Below are positions 41,841-51,121 of a DNA stretch of 64,000 nucleotides, in pieces; positions within the stretch are counted from its first letter, which is position 1; each line of letters opens with the position of its first letter. The notes below the pieces were generated by a model that worked only from the letters and a program-made list of their open reading frames with translations, ran no database searches and was not told the origin of the DNA. The stretch lies in NCBI RefSeq assembly GCF_028751035.1, contig NZ_CP063533.1, positions 1-64,000 of the forward strand, written 5' to 3'. A program made the translations under genes and the position numbers. This DNA is from Helicobacter winghamensis ATCC BAA-430 (GTDB lineage Bacteria > Campylobacterota > Campylobacteria > Campylobacterales > Helicobacteraceae).

Positions 41841-43300
41841 AGCGGTTTTTGGTAATTTTTCTCTGTGTTTTTGGTGGGGAGCTTTTGGCGTGTAAAAATC
41901 GCGTGTTTAATTTAAGTGTGCAAGAATATGCAGTGAGTGTGCAAGAGATTTTAAGCGAGTTTTCAGGCGTTTGCCATTTTAGTGTGGTGTGGAATGAAGC
42001 AGAAGTAGAATCGCGTTTAAATCAAAAGTTATCAATGGTTAATATTAAAGATAAAGATTTAAATTTTATCTTAGAATTGCTTTTTAGTGCGGCAAATTTA
42101 CATTATGATTTTAGTGGAGATGTTTTGCTTCTAAGTGTGCAAAAAACAAAGACTTTTAAAATCAACTATTTAAGCACAAATCGACAAGGGATCAGTAATA
42201 CAGCAGTTTCTATTAATAATGAAGAAAGCCAAAGTGTTACAGAAAATGTGCAAGATAAAGTGAGTCAATCTGGAATTGTGATTAAAAGTGAGGATGGTTT
42301 TAACTTTTGGGAACATATTAATACAGAGATTTTGGCACTGCTTGGAGAGAGTGAAAACAATGGGAGAGTGATTATTAACAAAGGGGCTGGGCTAATTAGT
42401 GTAAAGGGAGATAAAAAGTCTCTTCAAAAGGTGGAATCGTATATTGAGGCTTTACATAAAAGATTGCAAAAACAAGTACTAATTGATGTGCAAATCCTAA
42501 GTGTGCGTCATAATAATGTTAAAACAATGGGAATAAATTGGGATTCTCTCTACAATCTCCAAAATCTTATGATTCCGCCATTTAGCGAGAGTGCGACACT
42601 TGGCGGAAATGGAGAGATTGGTAGCACAAGTGGAATAAGTATTACAGGTGGCAGCAAAGGAAGTAGCGTGCAATATGGGCTAAATATCTTTTCAGCCGGG
42701 CTTAGTTTGAACCGTATTGTGGAGTTTTTGAAAGGTTATGGGGAAGTGCAATCTATCTCAAATCCCAAGGTGCTAACGCTAAACAATCAACCAGCAATGA
42801 TTAGTGTAGGTGATATTTTGCGCTACAAAAAGAGTAATATTTATCAAAACACAAACGCTCAAACCACGCTTACAAATACAAATAACGAATACCCTAGCAT
42901 TTTTGCAGGCGTTTTGCTAGATATTACACCTTTGGTTTTTGAAGACTCCATAATGCTTAAGGTTAATCCATCTATTACAAAAACAAAGGATATGCAGACA
43001 AAAATTGCTGCAAGTGCATTTGATGCGCCTCCAAATCTTACTACAAATCAATTAAGCTCTATTGTAAAGGTTAAAAACAATCAAAAGGTAATTTTAGGTG
43101 GGCTTATCGCGCAAAATACAGCCAAAGAAAGTAATAAAATTCCACTTCTTGGAGATATTCCACTTATTAAACCACTCTTTTCTTACACGCACGATTCCAT
43201 TAGCACAGAAGAGATTGTCTTTATTATCACACCACGCATTATTGAAGAAGAAGAGTTGAGTTTAGCAAAACTTGGATATACGCTAATAGGAGATGAATAA
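41837..43300 (+). CDS. ctsD: Secretin of the DNA-uptake (Cts) system
   Basis: Outer-membrane channel of 487 aa. A signal peptide ends near residue 18. The STN-like N-terminal domain (VFNLSVQEYAVSVQEILSEF) and an N1-type repeat are followed by the secretin core: VQSISNPKVLTLNNQPAMISVG and LLGDIPLIKPLFSYTHDSISTEEIVFIITPRII. Resembles PilQ/MshL and C. jejuni CtsD, which is needed for natural transformation. Overlaps its neighbours by four bases and one base. Uptake rather than secretion is inferred from ComEA and pseudopilins in the window. Confidence 0.85.
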   Translation: MKRFLVIFLCVFGGELLACKNRVFNLSVQEYAVSVQEILSEFSGVCHFSVVWNEAEVESRLNQKLSMVNIKDKDLNFILELLFSAANLHYDFSGDVLLLSVQKTKTFKINYLSTNRQGISNTAVSINNEESQSVTENVQDKVSQSGIVIKSEDGFNFWEHINTEILALLGESENNGRVIINKGAGLISVKGDKKSLQKVESYIEALHKRLQKQVLIDVQILSVRHNNVKTMGINWDSLYNLQNLMIPPFSESATLGGNGEIGSTSGISITGGSKGSSVQYGLNIFSAGLSLNRIVEFLKGYGEVQSISNPKVLTLNNQPAMISVGDILRYKKSNIYQNTNAQTTLTNTNNEYPSIFAGVLLDITPLVFEDSIMLKVNPSITKTKDMQTKIAASAFDAPPNLTTNQLSSIVKVKNNQKVILGGLIAQNTAKESNKIPLLGDIPLIKPLFSYTHDSISTEEIVFIITPRIIEEEELSLAKLGYTLIGDE

Positions 43301-43932
43301 TGTTGCGCTTTGCTATTTTTTGTATGAGTTTTGGAGCTTTGGTGCTGATGCTAGAGTATTTTTTTGGAGTTAAGAAGTTGGAATCTCAAATGATGAAGCA
43401 ATCACAAATTCCGCAAGAAAAGCCTTGTTTTTATGTGAAAGTAAATACGCTTAATGTAAGGCAAGCTCCAAATATACAAGCACAAATCTTGCAAACCTTG
43501 TCAAAGGACACAAAAGTGTGTGAATATTTTGGCGTAGAAAATGGATTTTTGCGTCTTTCTAGCGGCTATGTTTCTGCAGAGTATTTAAGCCTTAAAAGAA
43601 TGGAAAAATCAAAAGTTACAAATATTTCAATTCCTAAAAAAGAATCTAAAATCCTGCTGACAAGCACGCAAAAAATGCCCCAAAAAGATAATTTACAGCT
43701 TGCACGCCTTGCCATATCTAATCAGGATTATACAAAGGCTAAAACGCTTGCTCTAAAAATCAATCAAGAAAATCCCAAAAACATTGAAAGTTGGGAGATT
43801 TTTACTAAGGCTTTGTATTTGGAAGGAAACAAAAATGAAGCAATGTTGATTTTACAAAAAATCCTAGCGCAAAGCCCCAATAAAACACTTTTGGAATTAT
43901 TAGAACAAATGCGCAAAGGAGAGAGAATTTGA
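43300..43932 (+). CDS. SH3b plus TPR protein of the uptake operon
   Basis: Protein of 210 aa. One N-terminal membrane helix, then a bacterial SH3 domain (about 45-95: YVKVNTLNVRQAPNIQAQIL ... GYVSAEYL), then TPR-like helices (about 125-205: ARLAISNQDYTKAKTLALKI). SH3b domains bind cell wall, so it may anchor or assemble the secretin, as pilotin or FimV-like proteins do. It occupies about the place of ctsP/ctsX in C. jejuni but I cannot assign it to either. Confidence 0.6.
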   Translation: MLRFAIFCMSFGALVLMLEYFFGVKKLESQMMKQSQIPQEKPCFYVKVNTLNVRQAPNIQAQILQTLSKDTKVCEYFGVENGFLRLSSGYVSAEYLSLKRMEKSKVTNISIPKKESKILLTSTQKMPQKDNLQLARLAISNQDYTKAKTLALKINQENPKNIESWEIFTKALYLEGNKNEAMLILQKILAQSPNKTLLELLEQMRKGERI

Positions 43933-45335
43933 AGCTAAATAGTGCGCAAATGCGCTATTTTGGCGCAATGATCTTAGAAGAAAACAAAGAATGCTTACGC
44001 GTAGCACTTCTAAAGCAAGAGAGTAATCCACACAAAGACACTTTAAGAAGCCTTTTTAAGCCATTAAATGTAGAATTTACAGAAATTAAGGAATCTAAAT
44101 TTTTAGAACATTTAGAAGAGATAAAACAAAGAGAAACTTTAGAAAATTTATTAGATAAAATCAATCAAGAAATCAAATTTGATTCTAAAGGGCAAGGCTT
44201 AAATAGTGGAAAATCTAGCGTGCAAGAGTTGGTGCATTTTATCCTACAAAGGGCTGTGTTAGAGCGCGCAAGCGATGTGCATTTTGAGTTAGATTTACAA
44301 AATATGCGTATTAGATTCCGTATTGATGGAGTTTTGATAGAAAGATTTTGCTTAGAATCGTGGGTATTTGCGCCACTTAGCACTAGTATAAAACTTCTAG
44401 CACATTTAAATTTGACAGAGTCTAAACTCTCACAAGATGGACGTTTTAGCCTAAACTTAACAGATGATAACAATTTACAAAAAACTTTTGATTTTCGTGT
44501 TTCAACGCTTCCTTTGGTGCAAGGGGAATCTATAGTGCTTAGGATTTTAGATAAGCATAAAACGCTTATGCCATTAGAATCTTTAGGCTTTGGGGGGCAA
44601 GAATTAGAGCTTATTAAAAGCCTATCCACACTCCCCTTTGGATTAATTTTAATCACAGGTCCAACAGGAAGTGGAAAAAGCACAACAATGTATGGAATCT
44701 TAAATATTTTAAAAGGACGGAATCTAAAAATCATCACACTTGAAGATCCTGTGGAATACCGCTTGGAGCATATTAATCAAGTGGCAATGAGCAAAGAAGT
44801 GGAGTTTGTAAGTGTGCTACGCAATGTGTTAAGGCAAGATCCTGATGTGATAAGTTTAGGCGAAGTGCGGGATAAAGAGAGTTTGCAGCTTGCCATTCAA
44901 GCGGCTTTTACTGGGCATTTAGTCTTTGCGACATTGCATACAAATGACGCGTTAGATTCTATTGTGAGATTGTTAGATATGGGTGTGGAGGCGCATTTTA
45001 TCACGCAAGCCTTAAGTGGAATCTTAGCGCAAAGATTGCTTAGAAAACTCTGTGATTGCAAGCAAAAAAAGGGGGAAGTTTGGACTCCAAAAGGTTGTGT
45101 GAAATGCAATTACACAGGCTATTTTGGGAGGATTGCTATTGTTGAGGTAGTGCGTGCTTCTAAGGAATTAGAAAGTTTTATAAAAGGTGGAATCCAAAAA
45201 GCAAAAATGCTAGAAATACTAGATTCCATTACGCCAAATTTTACTCTAGAACAAAAAGCTAGAGAGTTAGTGAAACTAGGAATTACCGATGAATGTGAAG
45301 TGTATCGTGTGGTGAAAAATGCGCTTTTTAGTTAA
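43929..45335 (+). CDS. ctsE: GspE/PilB-type assembly ATPase
   Basis: Hexameric ATPase of 468 aa powering pseudopilus assembly. N2 domain with RASDVHFEL and IRFRIDGVL. Walker A is LITGPTGSGKST near residue 243, the Asp box ITLEDPVEYRL, Walker B ISLGEVRDKES, and the His box LVFATLHTNDALDS. A C-terminal zinc motif has LCDCKQKKGEVWTPKGCVKCNYTGYFGR with four Cys. Resembles CtsE of C. jejuni. It overlaps the preceding gene by four bases. Confidence 0.93.
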   Translation: MKLNSAQMRYFGAMILEENKECLRVALLKQESNPHKDTLRSLFKPLNVEFTEIKESKFLEHLEEIKQRETLENLLDKINQEIKFDSKGQGLNSGKSSVQELVHFILQRAVLERASDVHFELDLQNMRIRFRIDGVLIERFCLESWVFAPLSTSIKLLAHLNLTESKLSQDGRFSLNLTDDNNLQKTFDFRVSTLPLVQGESIVLRILDKHKTLMPLESLGFGGQELELIKSLSTLPFGLILITGPTGSGKSTTMYGILNILKGRNLKIITLEDPVEYRLEHINQVAMSKEVEFVSVLRNVLRQDPDVISLGEVRDKESLQLAIQAAFTGHLVFATLHTNDALDSIVRLLDMGVEAHFITQALSGILAQRLLRKLCDCKQKKGEVWTPKGCVKCNYTGYFGRIAIVEVVRASKELESFIKGGIQKAKMLEILDSITPNFTLEQKARELVKLGITDECEVYRVVKNALFS

Positions 45336-46497
45336 ATATAAATCTCAAGGCAAGATTTATACAAAGGTTTTTAAAGCGCACTCGCAAGCGGAGCTAGAGC
45401 GGAATTTAAAAGGTATTATAGTATTAGAAATTACTCCAAAATCAAATCTTTTAGAGCTTCAAAGAAAGATTGGAGCAAAAGATTTATTGAGCGCATTTTA
45501 TGAGTTTAAATTAGGCTTAAAAGCGCGTTTGCCCTTGCAAACTTTGCTAGAAAATCTCCAAAATCATTGCAAAAACAAAACACTTAAAATCCGATTCCAA
45601 AAAGCACTTTTGGCATTAAATTCTGGGAAAAATCTTGCACAAAGCTTTAAAGAAGCAGGATTTTCAGATTTTATTTGTGCGATGCTTTTAATTGGGCAAA
45701 AGGCAAATCTGCTCTTAGAAGTTGTAGAGCTTGTGATTTTACGCCTTAAAAATGATCAGAAAAATCAAAAAATCTTAACAAAGGTTATGTTATATCCTAG
45801 TGTGGTTTTTTGTGTGATGGTTTGCGTATTTTTAGGCGTTACACTATTTGTGCTTCCGCAATTTGAAGTGCTATTTAGTGGAGTGGATGCAGAGCTTCCT
45901 TTTGTGAGTCGGAGCTTGCTTTTTATGCGTGGATTGGTGCTTGACTTTGGTCTTTTGACTTCGGGCGTTTTTGTTCTATTGAGCGTGATATTTTTTTGGG
46001 CTTATAAAAATATGGAATCCTTAAGGTGGCGCGTGGATTTTTTACTTTTAAAGATTCCATTTTTAGGGTGGGTTTTAAAGGATTTTGAAAGAGTGCAATT
46101 TCTTTTAAGCTTCTTTTGGCTGTATCGCTCTAAAGTCCCATTGCAAGAAGTTTTAGAGATTTCTATTAAAGCATTGCACAATGCATATTTAAAGCATAAA
46201 GCAAGCGGAATCTTTAGTAAAGTTTCACAAGGAGTGGAAATAAAAGATGCGCTTGGCGTGATGTTTGATGGATTTGGTGTGCAACTTTTAAGTGCAACTC
46301 ACAATGAAGCAGGATTTTTAGAAAGTCTTGAAGTGTTGCTGGAGTTGTATCAAGAAGAATTGCAAACGCATTCAGAAGCACTTTTAGGAGCGATTGAGCC
46401 TGTGATGATTCTTGTGCTTGGAGTGCTTGTTTTATGGCTTGCGCTTGGAATCTTTTTGCCGCTTTGGGAGCTTCCTTTGCAAATGCAAAGCCTATAA
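45319..46497 (+). CDS. ctsF: GspF/PilC-type platform protein
   Basis: Polytopic inner-membrane platform of 392 aa. Two T2SSF repeats are visible: FYEFKLGLKARLPLQTLLENL ... ALLALNSGKNLAQSFKEAG, and the second around FFWLYRSKVPLQEVLEISIKA. Three membrane helices lie near 155-180, 205-230 and 350-380. Overlaps ctsE by 17 bases and ends the operon, converging with the dehydrogenase gene at 46504. Confidence 0.92.
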   Translation: MRFLVKYKSQGKIYTKVFKAHSQAELERNLKGIIVLEITPKSNLLELQRKIGAKDLLSAFYEFKLGLKARLPLQTLLENLQNHCKNKTLKIRFQKALLALNSGKNLAQSFKEAGFSDFICAMLLIGQKANLLLEVVELVILRLKNDQKNQKILTKVMLYPSVVFCVMVCVFLGVTLFVLPQFEVLFSGVDAELPFVSRSLLFMRGLVLDFGLLTSGVFVLLSVIFFWAYKNMESLRWRVDFLLLKIPFLGWVLKDFERVQFLLSFFWLYRSKVPLQEVLEISIKALHNAYLKHKASGIFSKVSQGVEIKDALGVMFDGFGVQLLSATHNEAGFLESLEVLLELYQEELQTHSEALLGAIEPVMILVLGVLVLWLALGIFLPLWELPLQMQSL

Positions 46498-46503
46498 GAG
46501 TCT

Positions 46504-47757
46504 TTATAGTCTTGCGCTAACTTGCTCTTTTGGTAAAATTCCTTTTAGATCATACACAACAACTTTTCCACGATTGTTAAAATCTAGTGCTTTAAACTTA
46601 TCGTGGGCTACGGCTAAAATCACAGCTTGATAATCTTGCAGGCTAAATTTGTTAAAATCGCTCAAGGTTAGTCCATACTCGTGCTTGACTTCTTCAGCGC
46701 TCGCCCAAGGGTCATACACATCAACTTGGCATTCAAAATCTTTAAGTTCTTTAACAATATCCACAACGCGCGAGTTGCGGATATCTGGGCAATTTTCTTT
46801 GAAGGTTACACCTAGAATTGCAACTTTTCCTTTAACAATTTGATGGGAGTTTTTCACCATCAGCTTAATCACCTTATTTGCAACTACAATCCCCATATTG
46901 TCGTTAATATGACGCCCTGCTAAAATCACTTGAGAGTGATAACCTAGCGATTCTGCCTTGTGTGTGAGATAGTAAGGATCAACGCTAATGCAATGCCCGC
47001 CAACAAGCCCCGGACGGAATGGTAAGAAATTCCACTTGCTCCCTGCTGCTTCTAAAACATCAAGCGTATCAATGCCAAGTCTATCAAAAATTAACGCAAG
47101 TTCATTAACAAATGCAATGTTAATATCGCGCTGGGAGTTTTCAATCACCTTTGCTGCTTCGGCAACTTTAATGCTAGAAGCCTTATGTGTGCCAGCGGTG
47201 ATAATGCTAGAATATAGTGCATCTACTTCATCAGCAATAGACGGAGTTGAACCACTAGTTACTTTTTTGATATTTGGCAAGCGGTGTTGTTTATCACCCG
47301 GGTTAATGCGTTCTGGAGAATAACCACAAAAGAAATCTACATTAAATTTTAGCCCACTCTCTTTTTCTAAAATTGGCACGCAATCTTCTTCGGTGCAACC
47401 CGGATAAACTGTGCTTTCATAGATCACAATATCTCCTTTGCTTAGCACCTTTCCTACACTTTGGGAAGCCTTTTTAAGTGGTGTTAAGTCTGGTTTATTG
47501 TAGTTATCAATGGGAGTTGGCACAGTTACAATGTAAATTTGTGCTTCTTTTAAGTCGTCTAAATTTGTGGTAAATTGCAAATGTTTTGCTTCTTTTAACT
47601 CCTGTGCATCCACTTCTAGAGTGCGATCGTATCCACTTTTTAGCTCATCAATACGCTTTTGATAAATATCAAATCCTATCACTTTATAGGTTTTTCCAAA
47701 TTCTACTGCTAAGGGAAGCCCAACATAGCCAAGTCCAATAATCGCAAGAGTTTTCAT
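46504..47757 (-). CDS. UDP-N-acetylhexosamine 6-dehydrogenase (TviB/WbpO-like)
   Basis: Oxidises a UDP-HexNAc to the uronic acid for surface polysaccharide. N-terminal Rossmann motif IIGLGYVGLPLAVEF, PTPID, YESTVYPGCTEEDC, FCGYSPERINPGDK, AKVIENSQRDINIAFVNEL, and catalytic Cys in LVGGHCISVDPYYLTHKA. The 417 aa match TviB/WbpO, which use UDP-GlcNAc or UDP-GalNAc; which one is unclear. It has an AAAGGA site and no sugar-gene neighbours, so the polysaccharide is unknown. Confidence 0.88.
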   Translation of the reverse strand: MKTLAIIGLGYVGLPLAVEFGKTYKVIGFDIYQKRIDELKSGYDRTLEVDAQELKEAKHLQFTTNLDDLKEAQIYIVTVPTPIDNYNKPDLTPLKKASQSVGKVLSKGDIVIYESTVYPGCTEEDCVPILEKESGLKFNVDFFCGYSPERINPGDKQHRLPNIKKVTSGSTPSIADEVDALYSSIITAGTHKASSIKVAEAAKVIENSQRDINIAFVNELALIFDRLGIDTLDVLEAAGSKWNFLPFRPGLVGGHCISVDPYYLTHKAESLGYHSQVILAGRHINDNMGIVVANKVIKLMVKNSHQIVKGKVAILGVTFKENCPDIRNSRVVDIVKELKDFECQVDVYDPWASAEEVKHEYGLTLSDFNKFSLQDYQAVILAVAHDKFKALDFNNRGKVVVYDLKGILPKEQVSARL

Positions 47758-47924
47758 CTCAATCCTTTAAAATTTTTAAAATTTTATCTAGTTTTGATAA
47801 ATAAAGGGTAAAGAGCATAAATTATAAACAATGAAATATGAGGCTTTAGAAAATGATTTATAAGTTGTGCTAGAATTTTACTTTTAGCATTTGCGCGGAA
47901 AATTTGAAATTCAAGGAAGTAAAT

Positions 47925-48686
47925 ATGAGAAAGTTAATTTTTGGATTCCTTAGTGTTTTAGTATTTAGTGGTTGCGTAACGACAACTTTACAGACAAAAG
48001 CAACAATGTCGCAAAGTGTCTTTATAGAACCTGTAAATGCAATACAAAAAGTTATTTTTGTATCTGTTAAAAATACAAGTGGGGAACAGATTAATTTGCA
48101 GCAGAGCATAGAAGCTAAACTTTCACAAAAGGGCTACAAAATCACGCAGAACCCTGATGAAGCAACCTTTATTTTGCAAGCAAATATTTTGTATTGCGAT
48201 ATTAAACAAGAAAACAATGCAAAGGATGCTGCGATTTTAGGAGGGGCTGCTGGAGCTGGAGTAGGTGTATATAATCATTCTAGTGCAACAGGTGGCGTTG
48301 TGGGTGGATTAGCTGGGGCTGCTGTTGGGGGATTGCTTGGAAAATTGACAGAAGATAAGATTTTTCAAATGCAAGTAGATATTAACATACGCCAAAAGAA
48401 ACAAGAAGTCTTAGCAAACAGTGCGCAACGCGTAGGGCAATCTAGTGTTTCTAATCAACAAAGGGCAGGGTTTCTCAATAGTTTTGGCGGAAATGTGCGT
48501 GATACACAAGGTGGAGGAAGATTATACGATAACATAGACAATTATAATCAGCAAGTTTATGAACGCAATTATATAGAGCATCAAACAACACTTTTTGCCG
48601 AAGCAACAAAGCTAAATCTAACGCTTGAAGAAGCAATTCCGGTTTTAGAAGATAAAATTTCTAATCAAATCTCTGGAATTTTCTAG
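47925..48686 (+). CDS. TraT-like outer-membrane lipoprotein
   Basis: Lipoprotein of 253 aa; the lipobox LVFSGC gives an acylated Cys near residue 18. Mature part follows F-plasmid TraT: FIEPVNAIQKVIFVSVKNTS, a glycine-rich hydrophobic core (GAAGAGVGVYN ... GLAGAAVGGLLGKL), and the end NLTLEEAIPVLEDKISNQISGIF. TraT mediates surface exclusion and serum resistance; here there are no conjugation genes, so an envelope role is more likely. The ATG has CAAGGAAG upstream; the frame is open seven codons earlier. Confidence 0.85.
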   Translation: MRKLIFGFLSVLVFSGCVTTTLQTKATMSQSVFIEPVNAIQKVIFVSVKNTSGEQINLQQSIEAKLSQKGYKITQNPDEATFILQANILYCDIKQENNAKDAAILGGAAGAGVGVYNHSSATGGVVGGLAGAAVGGLLGKLTEDKIFQMQVDINIRQKKQEVLANSAQRVGQSSVSNQQRAGFLNSFGGNVRDTQGGGRLYDNIDNYNQQVYERNYIEHQTTLFAEATKLNLTLEEAIPVLEDKISNQISGIF

Positions 48687-48706
48687 GCTTTTGCCTAGTA
48701 ATTTTT
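48683..48706 (+). terminator. Terminator of the TraT-like gene
   Basis: CTAGGC-TTTT-GCCTAG perfect hairpin followed by TAATTTTT. The stem begins within the stop codon region. Confidence 0.8.
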
Positions 48707-48781
48707 AACTCTCAAAATTTAATTTTTAACACAAAAAATCTCAATCAAGCTTTATTGATTTTTAAGAAATTTAAGATTATC

Positions 48782-48805
48782 ATATATGAACAAATGCTCA
48801 TATAT
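48782..48805. promoter_or_regulatory. ArsR/SmtB-type operator
   Basis: Near-perfect 24-base palindrome ATATATGAACAA / ATGCTCATATAT with one mismatched pair, 41 bases before the ArsR-family gene. It matches the classic SmtB/CadC/ArsR operator form (TGAxCA-N-TGxTCA within ATAT arms). It probably autoregulates the sensor and the ZntA-type pump. Confidence 0.75.
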
Positions 48806-48846
48806 TAAAGAGTTAATTTTGGATCCCAAACCTTTAAGGATAAACA

Positions 48847-49188
48847 ATGCCAGAGCTTGACCTAACAAGAAAAGAAGATTTAAGTAAAATTGCAAATAGC
48901 CTTCCTAAAGAGGAATTACTCTATGATTTAGCGGAGTTTTTTAAGATTTTTGGGGATTCCTCACGCATTAGGATCTTATCAATTTTACGCGAAGATAAAC
49001 TTTGTGTGAATGAGATTTCCTATCTTTTGCAACTCTCTGCTAGTGCTGTTTCCCATCAGCTTAGAATCCTTAGACAAGCACGCCTTGTGCGTTATCAAAA
49101 AATCGGTAAAGAAGTGTTTTATAGCCTTGATGATGATCATATTGAAAAAATCCTAGATCAAGGGCTAGAGCATATAAAAGAGATGTAA
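48847..49188 (+). CDS. Zinc/cadmium-responsive ArsR-SmtB family repressor
   Basis: Winged-helix repressor of 113 aa. DNA-recognition helix SASAVSHQLRILRQARLV. The alpha-5 metal site typical of zinc sensors is visible at the C-terminus: DDDHIEKILDQGLEHIKEM, where Asp, His, His and Glu match SmtB/CzrA ligands. The LCV segment of alpha-3 (EDKLCVNEI) may add a Cys ligand. Metal binding should release the operator at 48782-48805. It lies nine bases before the pump gene. Confidence 0.88.
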   Translation: MPELDLTRKEDLSKIANSLPKEELLYDLAEFFKIFGDSSRIRILSILREDKLCVNEISYLLQLSASAVSHQLRILRQARLVRYQKIGKEVFYSLDDDHIEKILDQGLEHIKEM

Positions 49189-49197
49189 GGGGGAAAA

Positions 49198-51102
49198 ATG
49201 GAATGCTGTTGTAGTGGCTCTTGTGGAGTGAAGCCTGTTAATAAAAATACTGAAAAAGTCTTGTTTGGTGTGGGGATTTTTGGATTTCTTGTAGCATTTG
49301 CTAGTGAGTTTGAACTTTTAGAATTAGCGGAGTTTTTGCAGATTTTTCTTTATTTAGCAAGCTATTTTCTCTTAGGATATGGAATCTTAAAAAAGGCATT
49401 TTTTGGGCTTTTAAGGCGTGAATATTTTAACGAAAATAGCCTAATGGCAATTGCAAGTTTGGGAGCATTTTACATTGGTGAAGGTGCTGAAGCGGTGGCG
49501 ATTTTGCTGTTTTACCGTGTGGGGGAATTTTTAGAAGATTTAATTGTAGAAAAATCCAAAAAGCAAATCCGCTCTCTTGCAGACTTAAAGGTAGAGAGTG
49601 CAAGGGTTTTACAAGATGGCAAACAAGTGCAAATCGCCCCAGAGAGTATTAAAAAAGGTGATGTTTTAATTGTTTTTGCAGGGGAAAGAATTTTAGCCGA
49701 TGGTGTGGTAATAAAGGGTGATGGAAGTGTAGATAACTCCGCATTAAATGGAGAATGTGTTCCACAAAGTGTAGGCATTGGTGATAGGGTGTTATCAGGC
49801 GGAATTAATCTTGGTGGGGTCTTAGAGATTCAAGCAACACAGAGTTATGCAGATTCCACATTTAGCAAGGTTTTAAAACTTATTGAAGAAGGCAATGTGC
49901 AAAAAAGCAAGAGCGAAGAGTTTATCACAAAATTTGCGCGTTATTACACGCCTATTGTTACGCTACTAGCATTTTTAGTTGCCTTACTTCCGCCACTTTA
50001 TTTTTGGGCTTTGGGTGGGAGCTTCACGCAAGAATTACAAACTTGGCTGTATCGTGGAATCATCTTTTTGGTGGTTTCTTGTCCTTGTGCGCTTGTGATT
50101 TCTATCCCTTTAACTCTATTTGCGGCACTTGGTAGAGCATCAAAAGAAGGGATTTTAATTAAAGGTTCAAGCTATTTAGAAGCGTTAAATAATGCAGGGG
50201 CGATTGTGTTTGACAAAACAGGCACACTTACAAAAGGCGCATTAACGCTTAAGGAAGTCCAAATAATAGGGGATTGCACGCAAGATTATGCTCTAAATCT
50301 AGCAGTCGCACTAGAGTCGCACTCTAATCACCCTATTGCAAAGGCGATTTTACAAGCTAGCACACAAGAGACTGCGCCTATTGTGCTAGACTCTATTAAA
50401 GAAAGTGCAGGAGGTGGGATTTTAGCAAGCTATCAAGGGCAAAGCTTAGCATTAGGTAATGCGCGGTTTATCACAGAGATGACGGGAATGCAAATTGTGG
50501 AATCCAAAAATGCAAAGTGTGAGATTTTTTTAAGTTTAGGAGAAAAAGTTCTTGCTTCTTTTGTGTTTGAAGATGTATTAAAAGATGAAGCTAAAGAGAC
50601 GGTTGTAGAGTTAGAAGGGCTTAAGAAATTTATTTTAAGTGGTGATAGAGCAGAAGTTACACAGGTAGTGGCACAAGAAGTTGGAATCGCAAATTACTTT
50701 GCGCCCTTGTTGCCAGCGGATAAGGTCGCGCATTTAAAAGAAATTCTAGCAAGCAATAAGGAGTTTGGCAAAAAAGTAATTTTTGTCGGTGATGGGATTA
50801 ATGATGCGCCATCTTTAGCATTAAGCGATATTGGAATTGCTATGGGAAATGGAAGTGATGTAGCATTAGATGGGGCAGATATTGTGATAATGCATAATGA
50901 CTTAAAAAAGATTCCATTTATTTTACGGCTTGCAAAAAAAACTCGCTTAATTTTATGGCAGAATATCATCTTTGCTTTAGGTGTTAAGGTAGTGATTATG
51001 GTGCTTGGTGTGTTTGGAATCGCAAATTTATGGATCGCGCTTTTTGGTGATGTAGGTGTGGCGCTTTTAGCTCTGTTTAATGCAATGCGTGCAATCCGCT
51101 AA
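49198..51102 (+). CDS. Zinc/cadmium P1B-type ATPase (ZntA/CadA-like)
   Basis: Metal-efflux pump of 634 aa. It has no HMA domain; instead a short Cys-rich N-terminus (MECCCSGSCG). The transmembrane CPC lies in VSCPCALVISIP (about residue 297-299), the phosphorylation motif is DKTGTLTKG near 338, SHSNHPIAKA is the HP locus, and VGDGINDAPSLA the hinge. A Lys and Asp/Gly in the last helices are expected for the Zn/Cd class (LKVVIMVLGVFGIANLW; LFGDVGVALLALFNAMR). Downstream of the ArsR sensor in one operon. Confidence 0.9.
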   Translation: MECCCSGSCGVKPVNKNTEKVLFGVGIFGFLVAFASEFELLELAEFLQIFLYLASYFLLGYGILKKAFFGLLRREYFNENSLMAIASLGAFYIGEGAEAVAILLFYRVGEFLEDLIVEKSKKQIRSLADLKVESARVLQDGKQVQIAPESIKKGDVLIVFAGERILADGVVIKGDGSVDNSALNGECVPQSVGIGDRVLSGGINLGGVLEIQATQSYADSTFSKVLKLIEEGNVQKSKSEEFITKFARYYTPIVTLLAFLVALLPPLYFWALGGSFTQELQTWLYRGIIFLVVSCPCALVISIPLTLFAALGRASKEGILIKGSSYLEALNNAGAIVFDKTGTLTKGALTLKEVQIIGDCTQDYALNLAVALESHSNHPIAKAILQASTQETAPIVLDSIKESAGGGILASYQGQSLALGNARFITEMTGMQIVESKNAKCEIFLSLGEKVLASFVFEDVLKDEAKETVVELEGLKKFILSGDRAEVTQVVAQEVGIANYFAPLLPADKVAHLKEILASNKEFGKKVIFVGDGINDAPSLALSDIGIAMGNGSDVALDGADIVIMHNDLKKIPFILRLAKKTRLILWQNIIFALGVKVVIMVLGVFGIANLWIALFGDVGVALLALFNAMRAIR

Positions 51103-51121
51103 TGAAATGTTAAGGTGGCAA

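Noticed and set aside
44591-44600. G6 run in ctsE as a phase-variation tract
   Set aside because: Six G are too few for frequent slippage, and the gene is intact through it.
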